Part shown: positions 26,811-35,787 of the stretch, in pieces
How the letters are laid out: every line of letters begins with the position of its first letter
Numbering within the stretch: position 1 is the stretch's first letter
Source: Xanthomonas maliensis
GTDB lineage: Bacteria > Pseudomonadota > Gammaproteobacteria > Xanthomonadales > Xanthomonadaceae
NCBI RefSeq assembly: GCF_009192945.1
Contig: NZ_NSET01000004.1
Location: 62,001 to 126,000, forward strand
DNA length: 64,000 bases
Direction of reading: 5' to 3'
The notes under the pieces: generated by a model
The model's input: only the letters and a program-made list of their open reading frames with translations
What the model was told of the DNA's origin: nothing
The model's database searches: none
Made by a program: the position numbers and the translations under genes

Positions 26811-28262
26811 ATGCCTACCCGTCGCCAACTTCTTCAACTCCTTGGCGTCAGCGCAAGCGCCGGCCTGCTGGCCGGTGCCCTGCCCGCGCTGGCCGCGCCC
26901 CCCGCAGCTGGCGCAGGCAATTTCGTCAGCAAGCGCCCGCCCAAGGCGCAGCGCCGTTTCGTCAGCGCGGCGGTGGAGCGACAGATTGCCCAGGTCAAGG
27001 CGCGCATCGCCGACCCGGAACTGGCCTGGTTGTTCGAGAACTGCTACCCCAACACCCTCGACACCACGGTCGAGACCGGTACCCGCAACGGCAAGCCAGA
27101 TACCTTCGTCATCACCGGCGACATCCACGCGATGTGGCTGCGTGACTCGTCGGCGCAGGTGCATCCCTATGTTCCGCTGGCCAAACACGATGCCGCGCTG
27201 CGGCGCATGTTCCATGGCCTGATCCAGCGTCAGGCCGCCTGCATCCAGCTCGATCCGTATGCCAACGCCTTTCTGCCCGATGGCCAGACCCAGCGGCTCA
27301 AGTGGTCGCTCCACGACATCACCGAGATGAAACCCGGCGTCGGCGAGCGCAAGTGGGAAGTGGACTCACTGTGCTATCCGATCCGCATCGCGCACGAATA
27401 CTGGCGTGCGACCGGCGATCGCGCACCGTTCGACGACGACTGGCGCGCGGCCATGCACCTGGTGGTGAAGACCTTCCGCGAGCAGCAGCGCAAGCATGAC
27501 CGCGGGCCCTACACGTTCCAGCGGCCTTCGCCACTGGCGACCGAGACGGTGGTGCTGGAAGGCTACGGTCAACCGACCCGGCCCAACGGCATGATCCATT
27601 CGATGTTCCGTCCATCCGACGACGCCTGCCTGTTTCCGCTGTTCGTGCCGGCCAATCTGTTCGCGGTGACCTCGCTGCGGCAACTGGCGACGATGAGCAC
27701 GCAACTGCATCGCGACACCGTCTTCGCCGCCGAGTGCACCGCCTTGGCCGACGAGGTCGAGACAGCGACGCGTCAATTCGGCCAGATGCGCGATGACGAT
27801 GGCCAGCCGTTCTGGGCCTACGAGGTCGATGGTTACGGCAACCAAGTGTTCATCGACGACGCCAATGCCCCCGGCCTGCTCAGCCTGGCCTACCTGGGGT
27901 GCTGCGAGCGCGACGACCCGGTCTTTCTGCGCACCCGCCAACTGGCCTGGAGCGCACGCAACCCGTATTTCTCGCAGGGGCGCGCGGCCGAGGGCGTGGG
28001 CAGCCCGCACAGCGGCCTGGGCACCATCTGGCCGATGTCCATCATCCAGTACGCACTGGTCAGCGACGACGACGCGCAACTGCGCCAATGCCTGCATTGG
28101 CTCAAGACCACCCACGCCGGCACCGGCTTCATGCACGAGGCGTTCAACAAGGACGATCCCAGCACCTTCACCCGCGACTGGTTCGCCTGGGCCAACACCT
28201 TGTTCGGCGAGTTGATCCTGGATCTGATGCAGCGCAAGCCGCAGCTGTTACGCGCAGCCTGA
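26811..28262 (+). CDS. nixJ: GH125 exo-alpha-1,6-mannosidase with Tat signal (NixJ-like)
   Basis: A 483-residue enzyme of the GH125 family. The X. campestris counterpart removes the alpha-1,6-mannose after xylose is gone. The N-terminus MPTRRQLLQLLGVSASAG has the twin-arginine pattern, so it should be exported folded. Family marks are FENCYPNTLDTTVE, ITGDIHAMWLRDSSAQVHPY (catalytic acid Asp within LRDS), MIHSMFRPSDDACLFPLFVP, and GFMHEAFNKDDPSTFTRDWFAWANTLFGE (base Glu expected in MHEAF). The start at 26811 has GAGGA 13 nt upstream. The 179-nt gap before it is locally AT-rich and may hold a promoter. The larger open frame starting in the kinase gene is a shadow. Confidence 0.88.
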   Translation: MPTRRQLLQLLGVSASAGLLAGALPALAAPPAAGAGNFVSKRPPKAQRRFVSAAVERQIAQVKARIADPELAWLFENCYPNTLDTTVETGTRNGKPDTFVITGDIHAMWLRDSSAQVHPYVPLAKHDAALRRMFHGLIQRQAACIQLDPYANAFLPDGQTQRLKWSLHDITEMKPGVGERKWEVDSLCYPIRIAHEYWRATGDRAPFDDDWRAAMHLVVKTFREQQRKHDRGPYTFQRPSPLATETVVLEGYGQPTRPNGMIHSMFRPSDDACLFPLFVPANLFAVTSLRQLATMSTQLHRDTVFAAECTALADEVETATRQFGQMRDDDGQPFWAYEVDGYGNQVFIDDANAPGLLSLAYLGCCERDDPVFLRTRQLAWSARNPYFSQGRAAEGVGSPHSGLGTIWPMSIIQYALVSDDDAQLRQCLHWLKTTHAGTGFMHEAFNKDDPSTFTRDWFAWANTLFGELILDLMQRKPQLLRAA

Positions 28263-28335
28263 TCCTCCTTCCACGCGCAGAGGCAGCGTCTGACGGCTGC
28301 CGACGCGCGAGTCACCGATTCTCGAGAGCATATCC

Positions 28336-30678
28336 ATGGCAACACGACGCGGTTTTCTTCAAGGCGCCATCGCTGCTGCACTGTTCGGCAGCGTCGGCCT
28401 GCCCGGTCTGGCACGGGCACGCGCCGGCACCTACGCGCTGCCGGCCGACGCCCGCGCGCGCGCCGAGCTCACCCGCCACGTGGACGTGTTCATCGGCACC
28501 GGCGGCCACGGCCATACCTTCCCAGGCGCCACGGTGCCGTTCGGCATGGTGCAGCTGAGCCCGGACACCTACAACGCGGTCTGGGATTCGTGTTCCGGCT
28601 ATCACGAGTCCGACGGCTCGATCATGGGCTTCTCGCACACCCATCTGTCCGGCACCGGCATCGGCGACATGCTCGACTTCCTGCTGGTGCCCGCCACCGG
28701 CGACGTCAAGCTGGTACCGGGCCCACTGGACAATCCCGATGCCGGCTACCGCTCGCGTTTCGATCAAGCCGACGAAGCCGCATCGCCGGGTTACTACCGC
28801 GTTCGGCTGAAAGACAGCGGCGTGCATGCCGAGTTGACCGCCACCACGCGTGCCGGCCTGCATCGTTATCACTTCCCCAAGGGCAAGCCGGCGCATCTGC
28901 TGCTGGACCTATGCCACGGCATGCAGGACAAGCCGGAGATCCCGACCCGGGTCAGCGATGCGCAACTGCGCGTGGTCGACGCGCAGACCATCACCGGCGG
29001 GCGCCGCGTCTACCAGTGGGCCAAGGGTCGCTACATCTACTTCGCCATGCGGCTGTCGCGCCCGTTCGCGCAGGCGCAGCTGTATGCCGAAGACCAGCCG
29101 ATGGCCAGCGACGCACGCCAGGCCGATGGCACGCATCTGAAAGCCGCCCTGCATTACCCGGATGCGGCCGACTCGCCGCTGTTGGTCAAGGTCGGCATTT
29201 CGGCGGTCAGCGCCGACAACGCACTGGCCAACCTGGACGCCGAGCTGGTCGATTTCGACTTCGCACGCGTGCATGCGCAAGCGGTCGCGGCGTGGGAAAA
29301 GGAACTGGGCCGGGTGCACATCGACAGCGATGACGATGCCCAGCGCCGCATCTTCTATACCGCCCTGTACCACAGCCTGCTCGCGCCCACGCTGTTCAGC
29401 GATAGCGACGGCCGCTATCGCGGCATGGACCTGCAAATCCACCAGGCGCCTGCCGGTTACCACAACTACAGCACCTATTCGTTGTGGGATACCTACCGCG
29501 CCCTGCATCCGCTGCTGACCTTGGTGCAACCGGAGCGGGTGCCGGACCTGGTGCAGTGCCTGGTGCGCGGCGCCAACGAAGGCCCGGCCGGGGTGGGCAT
29601 CTGGCCGCTGCAAGGCGTGGAGACCGATTGCATGATCGGCTATCACTCGGCGGTGGTGCTGGCCGAGGCGCATGCCAAGGGCTTTACCGGGATCGACTGG
29701 AAGGCCGCCTGGCCGGCATGGCGCAAGCGCGCGATGGACGATGACGTGCATGGCCTGGCGCTGTACCGAACGCTTGGCTACATCCCCTGCGACAAGGTCG
29801 ACGAGGCGGTCAGCCGCACGCTGGAATTCGCTTACGACGATTGGGCGGTTGCCCACATCGCGCAGGCTGCCGGGGCCAACGACGACGCGCGGCAGTTGCG
29901 CGAGCGCTCGCGCAACTATCGCAATGTGTTCAATCGCGCCAGCGGCTTCGTGCAACCGCGTCTGCAGGACGGGCAATGGGCCAGCCCATTCGATCCCCGC
30001 GCCATGGGCCATCTGCAGAAATGGCGCGACTTCACCGAATCCAATGCCTGGCAGGCCACCTTCCTCAACCAGCACGATCTGTACGGGTATATGGATCTGT
30101 TCGGCGGTCGCGACGGTTTCGTCGCCAAGCTCGACGAATTGTTCTCCACCAGTTCGGAGCTGCCGGCCGATGCGCCACCGGACATCGACGGGATGGTCGG
30201 TCAGTACGCCCATGGCAACGAGCCCAGCCACCACGTGGCCTATCTGTATGCCTACGCCGGCCAGCCGTACAAGACCCAGGCGATGGTGCGCCGCCTGCTG
30301 CGCGAGCAGTACCACGATGCCCGCAACGGCCTGTCGGGCAACGAGGATTGCGGACAGATGAGCGCCTGGTTCGTCCTCAGTGCGTTGGGGCTGTATGCGG
30401 TGGACCCGGTCAGCGGCAACTGGATCCTCGGCAGTCCGTTGTTCAAGCGCGCCGAGCTGGACGTCGGCCACGGCCGCCGCCTGCGCATCGTCGCCCACGA
30501 CAACAGCGCCAGCAACGTCTACGTCCAACGCGCCCGCTGGAACGGCAAGCCGTACACCCGCAGCTGGCTACGCCACGCCGACCTCGCCGCGGGCGGCACG
30601 CTGGAACTGGAGATGGGCCCCAAGCCCAACACCGCGTTCGGCGCAGGCAAGGACGATTTGCCGCCTTCTTTCAGCTGA
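28336..30678 (+). CDS. nixK: GH92 alpha-mannosidase with Tat signal (NixK-like)
   Basis: A 780-residue GH92 enzyme; its X. campestris counterpart takes off the alpha-1,3-mannose, the step that lets NixI and NixJ act. MATRRGFLQGAIAAALFG is a twin-arginine signal. The N-terminal beta-domain has DVFIGTGGHGHTFPGATVPFGMVQLSPD. The (alpha/alpha)6 barrel has YSLWDTYRALHPL, FTESNAWQATFLNQHD (Glu568, expected acid), GNEPSHHVAYLYAYAG and GLSGNEDCGQMSAW (Asp671, expected base). These enzymes need calcium (family knowledge). It follows nixJ by 73 nt. Confidence 0.92.
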   Translation: MATRRGFLQGAIAAALFGSVGLPGLARARAGTYALPADARARAELTRHVDVFIGTGGHGHTFPGATVPFGMVQLSPDTYNAVWDSCSGYHESDGSIMGFSHTHLSGTGIGDMLDFLLVPATGDVKLVPGPLDNPDAGYRSRFDQADEAASPGYYRVRLKDSGVHAELTATTRAGLHRYHFPKGKPAHLLLDLCHGMQDKPEIPTRVSDAQLRVVDAQTITGGRRVYQWAKGRYIYFAMRLSRPFAQAQLYAEDQPMASDARQADGTHLKAALHYPDAADSPLLVKVGISAVSADNALANLDAELVDFDFARVHAQAVAAWEKELGRVHIDSDDDAQRRIFYTALYHSLLAPTLFSDSDGRYRGMDLQIHQAPAGYHNYSTYSLWDTYRALHPLLTLVQPERVPDLVQCLVRGANEGPAGVGIWPLQGVETDCMIGYHSAVVLAEAHAKGFTGIDWKAAWPAWRKRAMDDDVHGLALYRTLGYIPCDKVDEAVSRTLEFAYDDWAVAHIAQAAGANDDARQLRERSRNYRNVFNRASGFVQPRLQDGQWASPFDPRAMGHLQKWRDFTESNAWQATFLNQHDLYGYMDLFGGRDGFVAKLDELFSTSSELPADAPPDIDGMVGQYAHGNEPSHHVAYLYAYAGQPYKTQAMVRRLLREQYHDARNGLSGNEDCGQMSAWFVLSALGLYAVDPVSGNWILGSPLFKRAELDVGHGRRLRIVAHDNSASNVYVQRARWNGKPYTRSWLRHADLAAGGTLELEMGPKPNTAFGAGKDDLPPSFS

Positions 30679-30727
30679 CGCCCCGTTGCCCGTCATGCCC
30701 GAATTCGCTAACGGAAGAATCCCCCAC

Positions 30728-32569
30728 ATGCTGCGTCGCTCCCTGTCTGCCCTCGCCCTGTCGCTCCTGCTGTCGCTCCCCGCATCCGCGCAGCAGGCGC
30801 ATCGCAACGCCTGGCCGACCTTCGCCACCGAAGGCACGCACTTCATCCGCGACGGCAAGCCGTACCAACTCCTTTCCGGCGCCATCCATTTCCAGCGCAT
30901 TCCGCGCGCCTATTGGAAGGACCGCTTGCAGAAGGCGCGCGCCCTGGGTTTGAACACGGTGGAAACCTATGTGTTCTGGAATCTGGTCGAGCCGCAGCAA
31001 GGTCGCTTCGACTTCAGCGGCAATAACGACGTCGCCGCGTTCGTACGCGAAGCGGCCGCGCAAGGCCTGAATGTGATCCTGCGTCCCGGCCCGTACACCT
31101 GCGCCGAGTGGGAAGCCGGCGGCTATCCGGCCTGGCTGTTCGGCCCAGGCGATATCCGCGTGCGCAGCCGCGATCCGCGTTTCCTGGCCGCCAGCCAGGC
31201 GTACCTGGACGCGCTCGCCACTCAGGTGGGGCCGCTGCTCAACGGTCATGGCGGCCCCATCATCGCCGTGCAGGTCGAGAACGAATACGGATCCTATGGC
31301 GACGACCACGCCTACATGGCGGCCAACCGCGCCATGTTCGTCAAGGCCGGCTTCGATCAGGCCTTGCTGTTCACCTCCGACGGCGCAGACATGCTGGCCA
31401 ATGGCACGCTGCCCGATACGCTGGCAGTGGTGAACTTCGCCCCCGGCGAAGCCAAGAGCGCGTTCGACAAACTGATCAAGGCACGCCCCGCGCAGCCGCA
31501 TATGGTCGGCGAGTACTGGGCTGGCTGGTTCGACCATTGGGGCAAGGCGCATGCCCGCACCGACGCCAAGCAACAGAGCGAGGAACTGGAGTGGATCCTG
31601 CGCCAGGGCTACTCGGCCAATCTGTACATGTTCGTCGGCGGCACCAGCTTCGGCTTCATGAATGGCGCCAACTTCCAGACCAATCCCAGCGACCACTACG
31701 CACCGCAGACCACCAGCTACGACTACGACGCCGTGCTCAACGAAGCCGGCCAACCCACACCCAAGTTCGCGCTGATGCGCGATGCCATCGCCCGCGTCAC
31801 CGGCATACAGCCGCCAGCCCTGCCCAAGCCGATCGCCAGCGCAACGCTGCCGGAAACGGCGCTGCCCGAATCGGCGTCGCTGTGGGACAACCTGCCGGCG
31901 CCGATCGCCATCGAGACGCCGCAGCCGATGGAGCAGTTCGGCCAGGACTACGGCTACATCCTCTATCGCACCCGCGTCAGCGGCCCACGCAAGGGCAGCC
32001 TGTACCTGGGCGACGTGCGCGACGTGGCACGCGTCTACCTGGACCAGAAGCAGGTCGGCAGCGTGGAGCGGCGCCTGCAGCAGGTCGCCACGCCGATCGA
32101 CATTCCGGCCGGCGAACACACGCTGGACGTGCTGGTGGAAAACAGCGGCCGCATCAACTACGGCCTGCGCCTGGCCGACGGCCGCGCCGGACTGGTCGAC
32201 CCGGTGCTGCTGGACAACCAGGCCTTGACCGGCTGGCAGGCCTTCCCCTTGCCGATGCGCACCCCCGACACCCTGCGTGGCTGGACCCGCGCCAAGGTCG
32301 ACGGGCCCGCCTTCCACCGCGGCAGCCTGCGCATCGGCACGCCCACCGACACCTTCCTGGACATGCGTGCCTTCAGCAAGGGCGTGGCCTGGGCCAACGG
32401 CGTCAACCTGGGCCGGCACTGGGCCATCGGCCCGCAGCGTGCGCTCTATTTCCCGGCGCCATTCCAGCGCAAGGGCGACAACCAGGTGGTGGTGTTCGAT
32501 CTGGACAGCGTGGCGACGCCGCGCGTTTCCGGCCTGCGCCAGCAGGTCTGGGTCACCCCGCAGGACTGA
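30728..32569 (+). CDS. nixL: GH35 beta-galactosidase (NixL-like)
   Basis: A 613-residue exported beta-galactosidase, the last enzyme of the nix order. The start at 30728 has GGAAG nine nt upstream and a typical Sec signal ending PASAQQ; the in-frame ATG at 30695 adds a poor leader. Motifs are SGAIHFQRIPRAYW, VETYVFWNLVEPQQG and LRPGPYTCAEWEAGGYPAWL. Catalytic residues are Glu186 in QVENEYGSYG (acid/base) and Glu262 in VGEYWAGWFDHWG (nucleophile). C-terminal jelly-roll domains end with WVTPQD. It lies 49 nt after nixK and should be in the same transcript. Confidence 0.92.
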   Translation: MLRRSLSALALSLLLSLPASAQQAHRNAWPTFATEGTHFIRDGKPYQLLSGAIHFQRIPRAYWKDRLQKARALGLNTVETYVFWNLVEPQQGRFDFSGNNDVAAFVREAAAQGLNVILRPGPYTCAEWEAGGYPAWLFGPGDIRVRSRDPRFLAASQAYLDALATQVGPLLNGHGGPIIAVQVENEYGSYGDDHAYMAANRAMFVKAGFDQALLFTSDGADMLANGTLPDTLAVVNFAPGEAKSAFDKLIKARPAQPHMVGEYWAGWFDHWGKAHARTDAKQQSEELEWILRQGYSANLYMFVGGTSFGFMNGANFQTNPSDHYAPQTTSYDYDAVLNEAGQPTPKFALMRDAIARVTGIQPPALPKPIASATLPETALPESASLWDNLPAPIAIETPQPMEQFGQDYGYILYRTRVSGPRKGSLYLGDVRDVARVYLDQKQVGSVERRLQQVATPIDIPAGEHTLDVLVENSGRINYGLRLADGRAGLVDPVLLDNQALTGWQAFPLPMRTPDTLRGWTRAKVDGPAFHRGSLRIGTPTDTFLDMRAFSKGVAWANGVNLGRHWAIGPQRALYFPAPFQRKGDNQVVVFDLDSVATPRVSGLRQQVWVTPQD

Positions 32570-32902
32570 TCCAGGTCGTGGATGGCTGCTGCGCGCCGCC
32601 AGCCGCGCGGCCGCCGCAGCCCTGCCTGCTGACAACGGCAACGCTGGCGGATCAGGCCACTGCGCTAGGCGGCGTCTGCCCTGTGGCGCCTGGCGGGATG
32701 CCCACCGGCCTTCCGATCTGCGGTCTTCAGCGCCGCCCGCACTGGCCGCTATTGGGAACAGCCAGATCGGCAGGACTGCCGCACCGACGTGCTTCCATCG
32801 GCGCGGCCGTCCAGGCAAGATCACCGGCCCGCGGGGGCACGCCTCGGCGGTCTTGGCCGTTGTCCCAACGGATAGCGGCATGTCGTGGTCCCAGGAGTGT
32901 TC
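32570..32902. other. Intergenic region after nixL
   Basis: This 333-nt, GC-rich stretch shows no gene, strong terminator or clear operator. It ends with AGGAG at 32893-32897, which serves the small ORF at 32903. Confidence 0.4.
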
Positions 32903-33103
32903 ATGTCGTCGCTCGCCGTTACGCAAGACCCGGTCTCCGCGGTATCGGAGCAGACCCAGCACGCATTCGCCGCCCAGCTGCAGACCGGTTCGGTCGGCCG
33001 CGCCGAAGCCGCGCATCTGATGGCCTTCCTGTGCCAGACGCAGTCGGCCAAGCAGCCGCAGACCTTGTTGCCGCCGCAAGGCCGCGATCAGGACGCGGCC
33101 TGA
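32903..33103 (+). CDS. Small hypothetical protein (66 aa)
   Basis: From the ATG at 32903, with AGGAG five nt upstream, a 66-residue protein is read. It is mainly helical and polar, with QTQHAFAAQLQTGSVGRAEAAHLMAFLCQTQ in the middle and no signal or membrane segment. I do not recognise a family. The good ribosome site and codon use like the neighbours support a real gene; the short length argues for caution. Confidence 0.5.
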   Translation: MSSLAVTQDPVSAVSEQTQHAFAAQLQTGSVGRAEAAHLMAFLCQTQSAKQPQTLLPPQGRDQDAA

Positions 33104-33244
33104 CGCGACCTCGGCGCGCGTCGCGCATCGATCAGCGCGGACACCGGGATCGATGGCAACGTCCGCGACCGACCGACAGCGCACATCGCCCACACGATAG
33201 AGCCCCCTCCCCCACGCCCAGCGCTGCGTGATGGTGGGTGGCGA

Positions 33245-33579
33245 TCAGCGCGTGGCAGCGCCGTTGCCGGCATTGAACAACTGCAATTGCGCAGATGCAC
33301 CGCAGCGAAGCTGGATGGGATGTTCAGACGCATGCGCGAGGCCGTCACCGGGGCGAAGTGATCGATCTTCATGCGACCGATCGCCTGCGCGGTGGCCAGC
33401 GGCGCCCACGTGCCGTCCTGCCAGACGTCCACGACGGACTGCCGCACGCGCCGGCCGTCGTTGGTCCGTTCCATGCGCATCGCCGTATCGACGCTCAGCA
33501 GCGGCTTGAACTGCCGCTCCATGACCGCGGTCTGCAATCGCGCCAGCGCGCTGCACACGGTGCGGCGCTCACTGTTCAC
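33245..33579 (-). pseudogene. Decayed C-terminal discoidin-like fragment of a larger protein
   Basis: On the minus strand the frame from 33579 reads VDVWQDGTWAPLATAQAIG and FAPVTASRMRLNI, a pattern typical of F5/8 type C (discoidin-like) modules at the end of glycosidases such as fucosidases. The expected ending (AQLQLFNAGNGAATR, stop at 33245) is in a different frame, so a frameshift lies near 33290-33310. No matching catalytic domain is found upstream. A further open frame at 33576-33842 may be another piece but has no recognisable content. Best read as the remnant of an exported hydrolase lost from the end of the nix locus. Confidence 0.4.
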
Positions 33580-33952
33580 TGCGGCGGCGATGCAGTGCTT
33601 TGCTCGATTGCACGCAACCAGATCGCGGTTGCCGCCTCAGCGCCTGGATTGCCCGACCGATCCCGATAGACGCACGACATCGGCCTCCGCAGCAGGCCGC
33701 GCCTGTCCGGTGCGATGACCAGCACCGGCTGGCACTCCACGCCGAACTCCGGCACCTGCCAGGCGACCTGCTCAGGCGGGACCAGCGCGTTCCAACCGAT
33801 CGCAGACAGTTGGCGCACTGGCGACAGCGGCCCGGTCGGCATCGCGGATCTCGGTCATGCTCGGCAAACGACGCAGACGGAGGTGACCGGGGGATATGGT
33901 ATTTAATAGATCACAAATAGGTATCTTTCTAAGCAAGACAGGACTGGACCAG

Positions 33953-35029
33953 ATGCGACCGTTGGCGCTGTTGCTGTGTTGCCTGACCTCCGTGGCGAGC
34001 GCCCAATCCGCCTCGCCCCTGGTCTCGAGCGAATTCATCGCCGATGCACCGCCGACGCCGCAGGCGCACGCCTCCACCCTGCTGGAAACCCACGATGGCA
34101 CGCTGCTGGCGGCGTGGTTCGGCGGCGACCACGAAGGTGCGGCCGATGTCGGCATCTGGTTGAGCCGACGCGGTGCCGAGCACTGGGAGGCCGCTCGCCG
34201 GGTCGCCGACGGTGCCAGCGCCGGTGCGGGAGGCGCGCCGGTGCCGGCCTGGAATCCGGTGCTGTTCCAGGCCCGCAACGGCCAGGTCCAGCTGTACTAC
34301 AAACTCGGCCCCAATCCCCGTACGTGGTGGGGCATGCGCCTGAGCTCCAGCGACGATGGCGCGCACTGGGCGCCGCCCACGCGCCTGCCCGCCGGCATCC
34401 TCGGCCCGATCAAGAACAAGCCGCTGCAATTGCCGGATGGGCGCGTCCTGGCGCCGAGCAGCAGCGAAGATCGCGGCTGGCGCGCGCATATCGAATGGAG
34501 CGACGACGACGGTGCGCACTGGCAGCGCGGCATGCCGCTCAACGACCCGACCCGGATCGGCGCGATCCAACCCAGCCTGTTGCGCTATCCCGATGGTCGC
34601 CTGCAGGCCTTGGGCCGCAGCCAGCAGAACCGGCTCTTCAGCACCTTCTCCTCCGATGGCGGCCTGCATTGGCAGCCGATGCAGTTGCTGGAACTGAGCA
34701 ACCCCAACTCAGGCACCGACGCGGTGATGCTGCGCGACGGCCGCGCCTTGCTGGTCTACAACCCTGGCGTTGCCGGCAAGAACTGGTGGGACGGCCGCGG
34801 CACCTTGGCGGTGGCGCTGTCCACCGATGGCGTGCACTGGCAGCGCGTGCTGACACTGGAAGACAGCCCGAAGGACGAGTTCTCCTATCCGGCGGTGATC
34901 CAGACCCATGACGGCCTGGTGCACATCAGCTACACCTGGAAACGGCAGCGCATCAAGCACGTCGTGATCGATCCTGCACGACTGCAATGGGCCCCAGCGG
35001 AGCAGCACTCGCCGAACGCGGCGCAGTGA
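33953..35029 (+). CDS. Exported sialidase-fold (BNR/Asp-box) protein
   Basis: A 358-residue protein from ATG 33953, chosen because it gives a signal peptide MRPLALLLCCLTSVASA; the upstream in-frame ATG at 33896 would bury it. Repeated Asp-box segments mark a six-bladed propeller: SRRGAEHW, SSDDGAHWAPP, SDDDGAHWQRG, SSDGGLHWQPM and STDGVHWQRV. Motifs such as LLAAWFGGDHEGAADVGIW and DEFSYPAVIQTHDGLVHISYTW belong to the BNR_2 type. Many members are named exo-alpha-sialidase, but plants lack much sialic acid and the arginine triad cannot be assigned, so the substrate is open. A markedly AT-rich stretch (33886-33935) upstream may be its promoter. Confidence 0.75.
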   Translation: MRPLALLLCCLTSVASAQSASPLVSSEFIADAPPTPQAHASTLLETHDGTLLAAWFGGDHEGAADVGIWLSRRGAEHWEAARRVADGASAGAGGAPVPAWNPVLFQARNGQVQLYYKLGPNPRTWWGMRLSSSDDGAHWAPPTRLPAGILGPIKNKPLQLPDGRVLAPSSSEDRGWRAHIEWSDDDGAHWQRGMPLNDPTRIGAIQPSLLRYPDGRLQALGRSQQNRLFSTFSSDGGLHWQPMQLLELSNPNSGTDAVMLRDGRALLVYNPGVAGKNWWDGRGTLAVALSTDGVHWQRVLTLEDSPKDEFSYPAVIQTHDGLVHISYTWKRQRIKHVVIDPARLQWAPAEQHSPNAAQ

Positions 35030-35035
35030 CTGGCG

Positions 35036-35059
35036 GCGCTGCCACAGGACTGGCAGCGC
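35036..35059. terminator. Hairpin between convergent genes
   Basis: GCGCTGCCA (35036-35044) pairs exactly with TGGCAGCGC (35051-35059) across a 6-nt loop. It lies between the stops of two convergent genes and could act for both. No T run follows on either strand. Confidence 0.45.
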
Positions 35060-35061
35060 GA

Positions 35062-35460
35062 TCAGCGCACGCTGATGTGATAAGCGCGATAGTCCTGCAG
35101 GCGCCACCCATGCCCGCCCCAGACGTATGGCCACGTCCGCCCCGCCCCCAGGCGCGCGAAGGTCACTTCAACGACATCTCCCTCGGCACCACTGGCCGGC
35201 AATGGCGTGACGGACGGCGGCGTGTCCGATGTTGCTCGCCGCACCACGACGCTCACCTTGCCCAAGTCGGCGGCTGGGCCCAGTTCCGCATCGACAGGGG
35301 ACTGCGAATGCTGGCTCAGCCAATCACGCACCTGCTTGGCCTGGACGCTCGCCGCCGAAACGGACGTGCGGTGCACCCTGATCTGGGCGATCGCAATGCC
35401 CAGGACCGCCACTGCCAGCACAAGCATCCCCCATCCACGTGACGCGCGGATTTTTTTCAC
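35062..35460 (-). CDS. Small membrane-anchored hypothetical protein
   Basis: A 132-residue protein from a GTG at 35460 with AAGGAAA just upstream; an in-frame ATG at 35484 is the alternative. KKIRASRGWG precedes one hydrophobic segment (MLVLAVAVLGIAIAQI), so it should be anchored in the inner membrane with the rest periplasmic. The C-terminal part (EVTFARLGAGRTWPYVWGG, DYRAYHISVR) is unfamiliar. No enzyme motif is visible and no function can be given. It stands alone between the convergent sialidase-like gene and element copy B. Confidence 0.6.
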   Translation of the reverse strand: MKKIRASRGWGMLVLAVAVLGIAIAQIRVHRTSVSAASVQAKQVRDWLSQHSQSPVDAELGPAADLGKVSVVVRRATSDTPPSVTPLPASGAEGDVVEVTFARLGAGRTWPYVWGGHGWRLQDYRAYHISVR

Positions 35461-35557
35461 TTCGTTTCCTTGAGTGGGACGCATTGTTGAGAGCAGACGT
35501 TTCGACCTGATCACCACGTGCGATCCCGCGAGCGGGCCGGCTCGCGGCCCAATCGCC

Positions 35558-35787
35558 AGAGCATGTTTATGCACGTTGAGATGAGAGGCGTTGGCCGTCA
35601 CCGGTGCGGAGCGGTGCTGCGTGGCGCCGGCTTGGCGGGCGCCACGGCAAGCGCTGCGGCGCACGCTCCGTGCCGCTGACGGTCAACCTGCGGCAAGCGC
35701 GCTGTGACGCGCCGAGACCGCGTTGTGCGCCCTGTCTCTGCTCCCCACAGAACGCGTCGCACTCCCCCTCAAAGGACATAACACGCT
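35558..35787. repeat. Small terminal-inverted-repeat element, copy B (230 bp)
   Basis: The ends are an imperfect inverted repeat: AGAGCATGTTTATG at 35558-35571, and AGAGCGTGTTATG on the other strand at 35787-35775. Both arms align with copy A (1398-1553). The left arm (ATGCACGTTGA-ATGAGAGGC-TTGGCCGTC, then GCTGCGTGGCGC-GGCTTGGC) matches over about 85 nt. The right arm matches through CTTTGAGG and CTGTGG over about 60 nt. B is roughly 70 nt longer in the middle. It abuts the cutC stop codon, as copy A abuts the rsmE stop. A separate 8-bp hairpin, CCGCGAGC/GCTCGCGG, lies at 35526-35547. No gene is seen. Confidence 0.7.
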
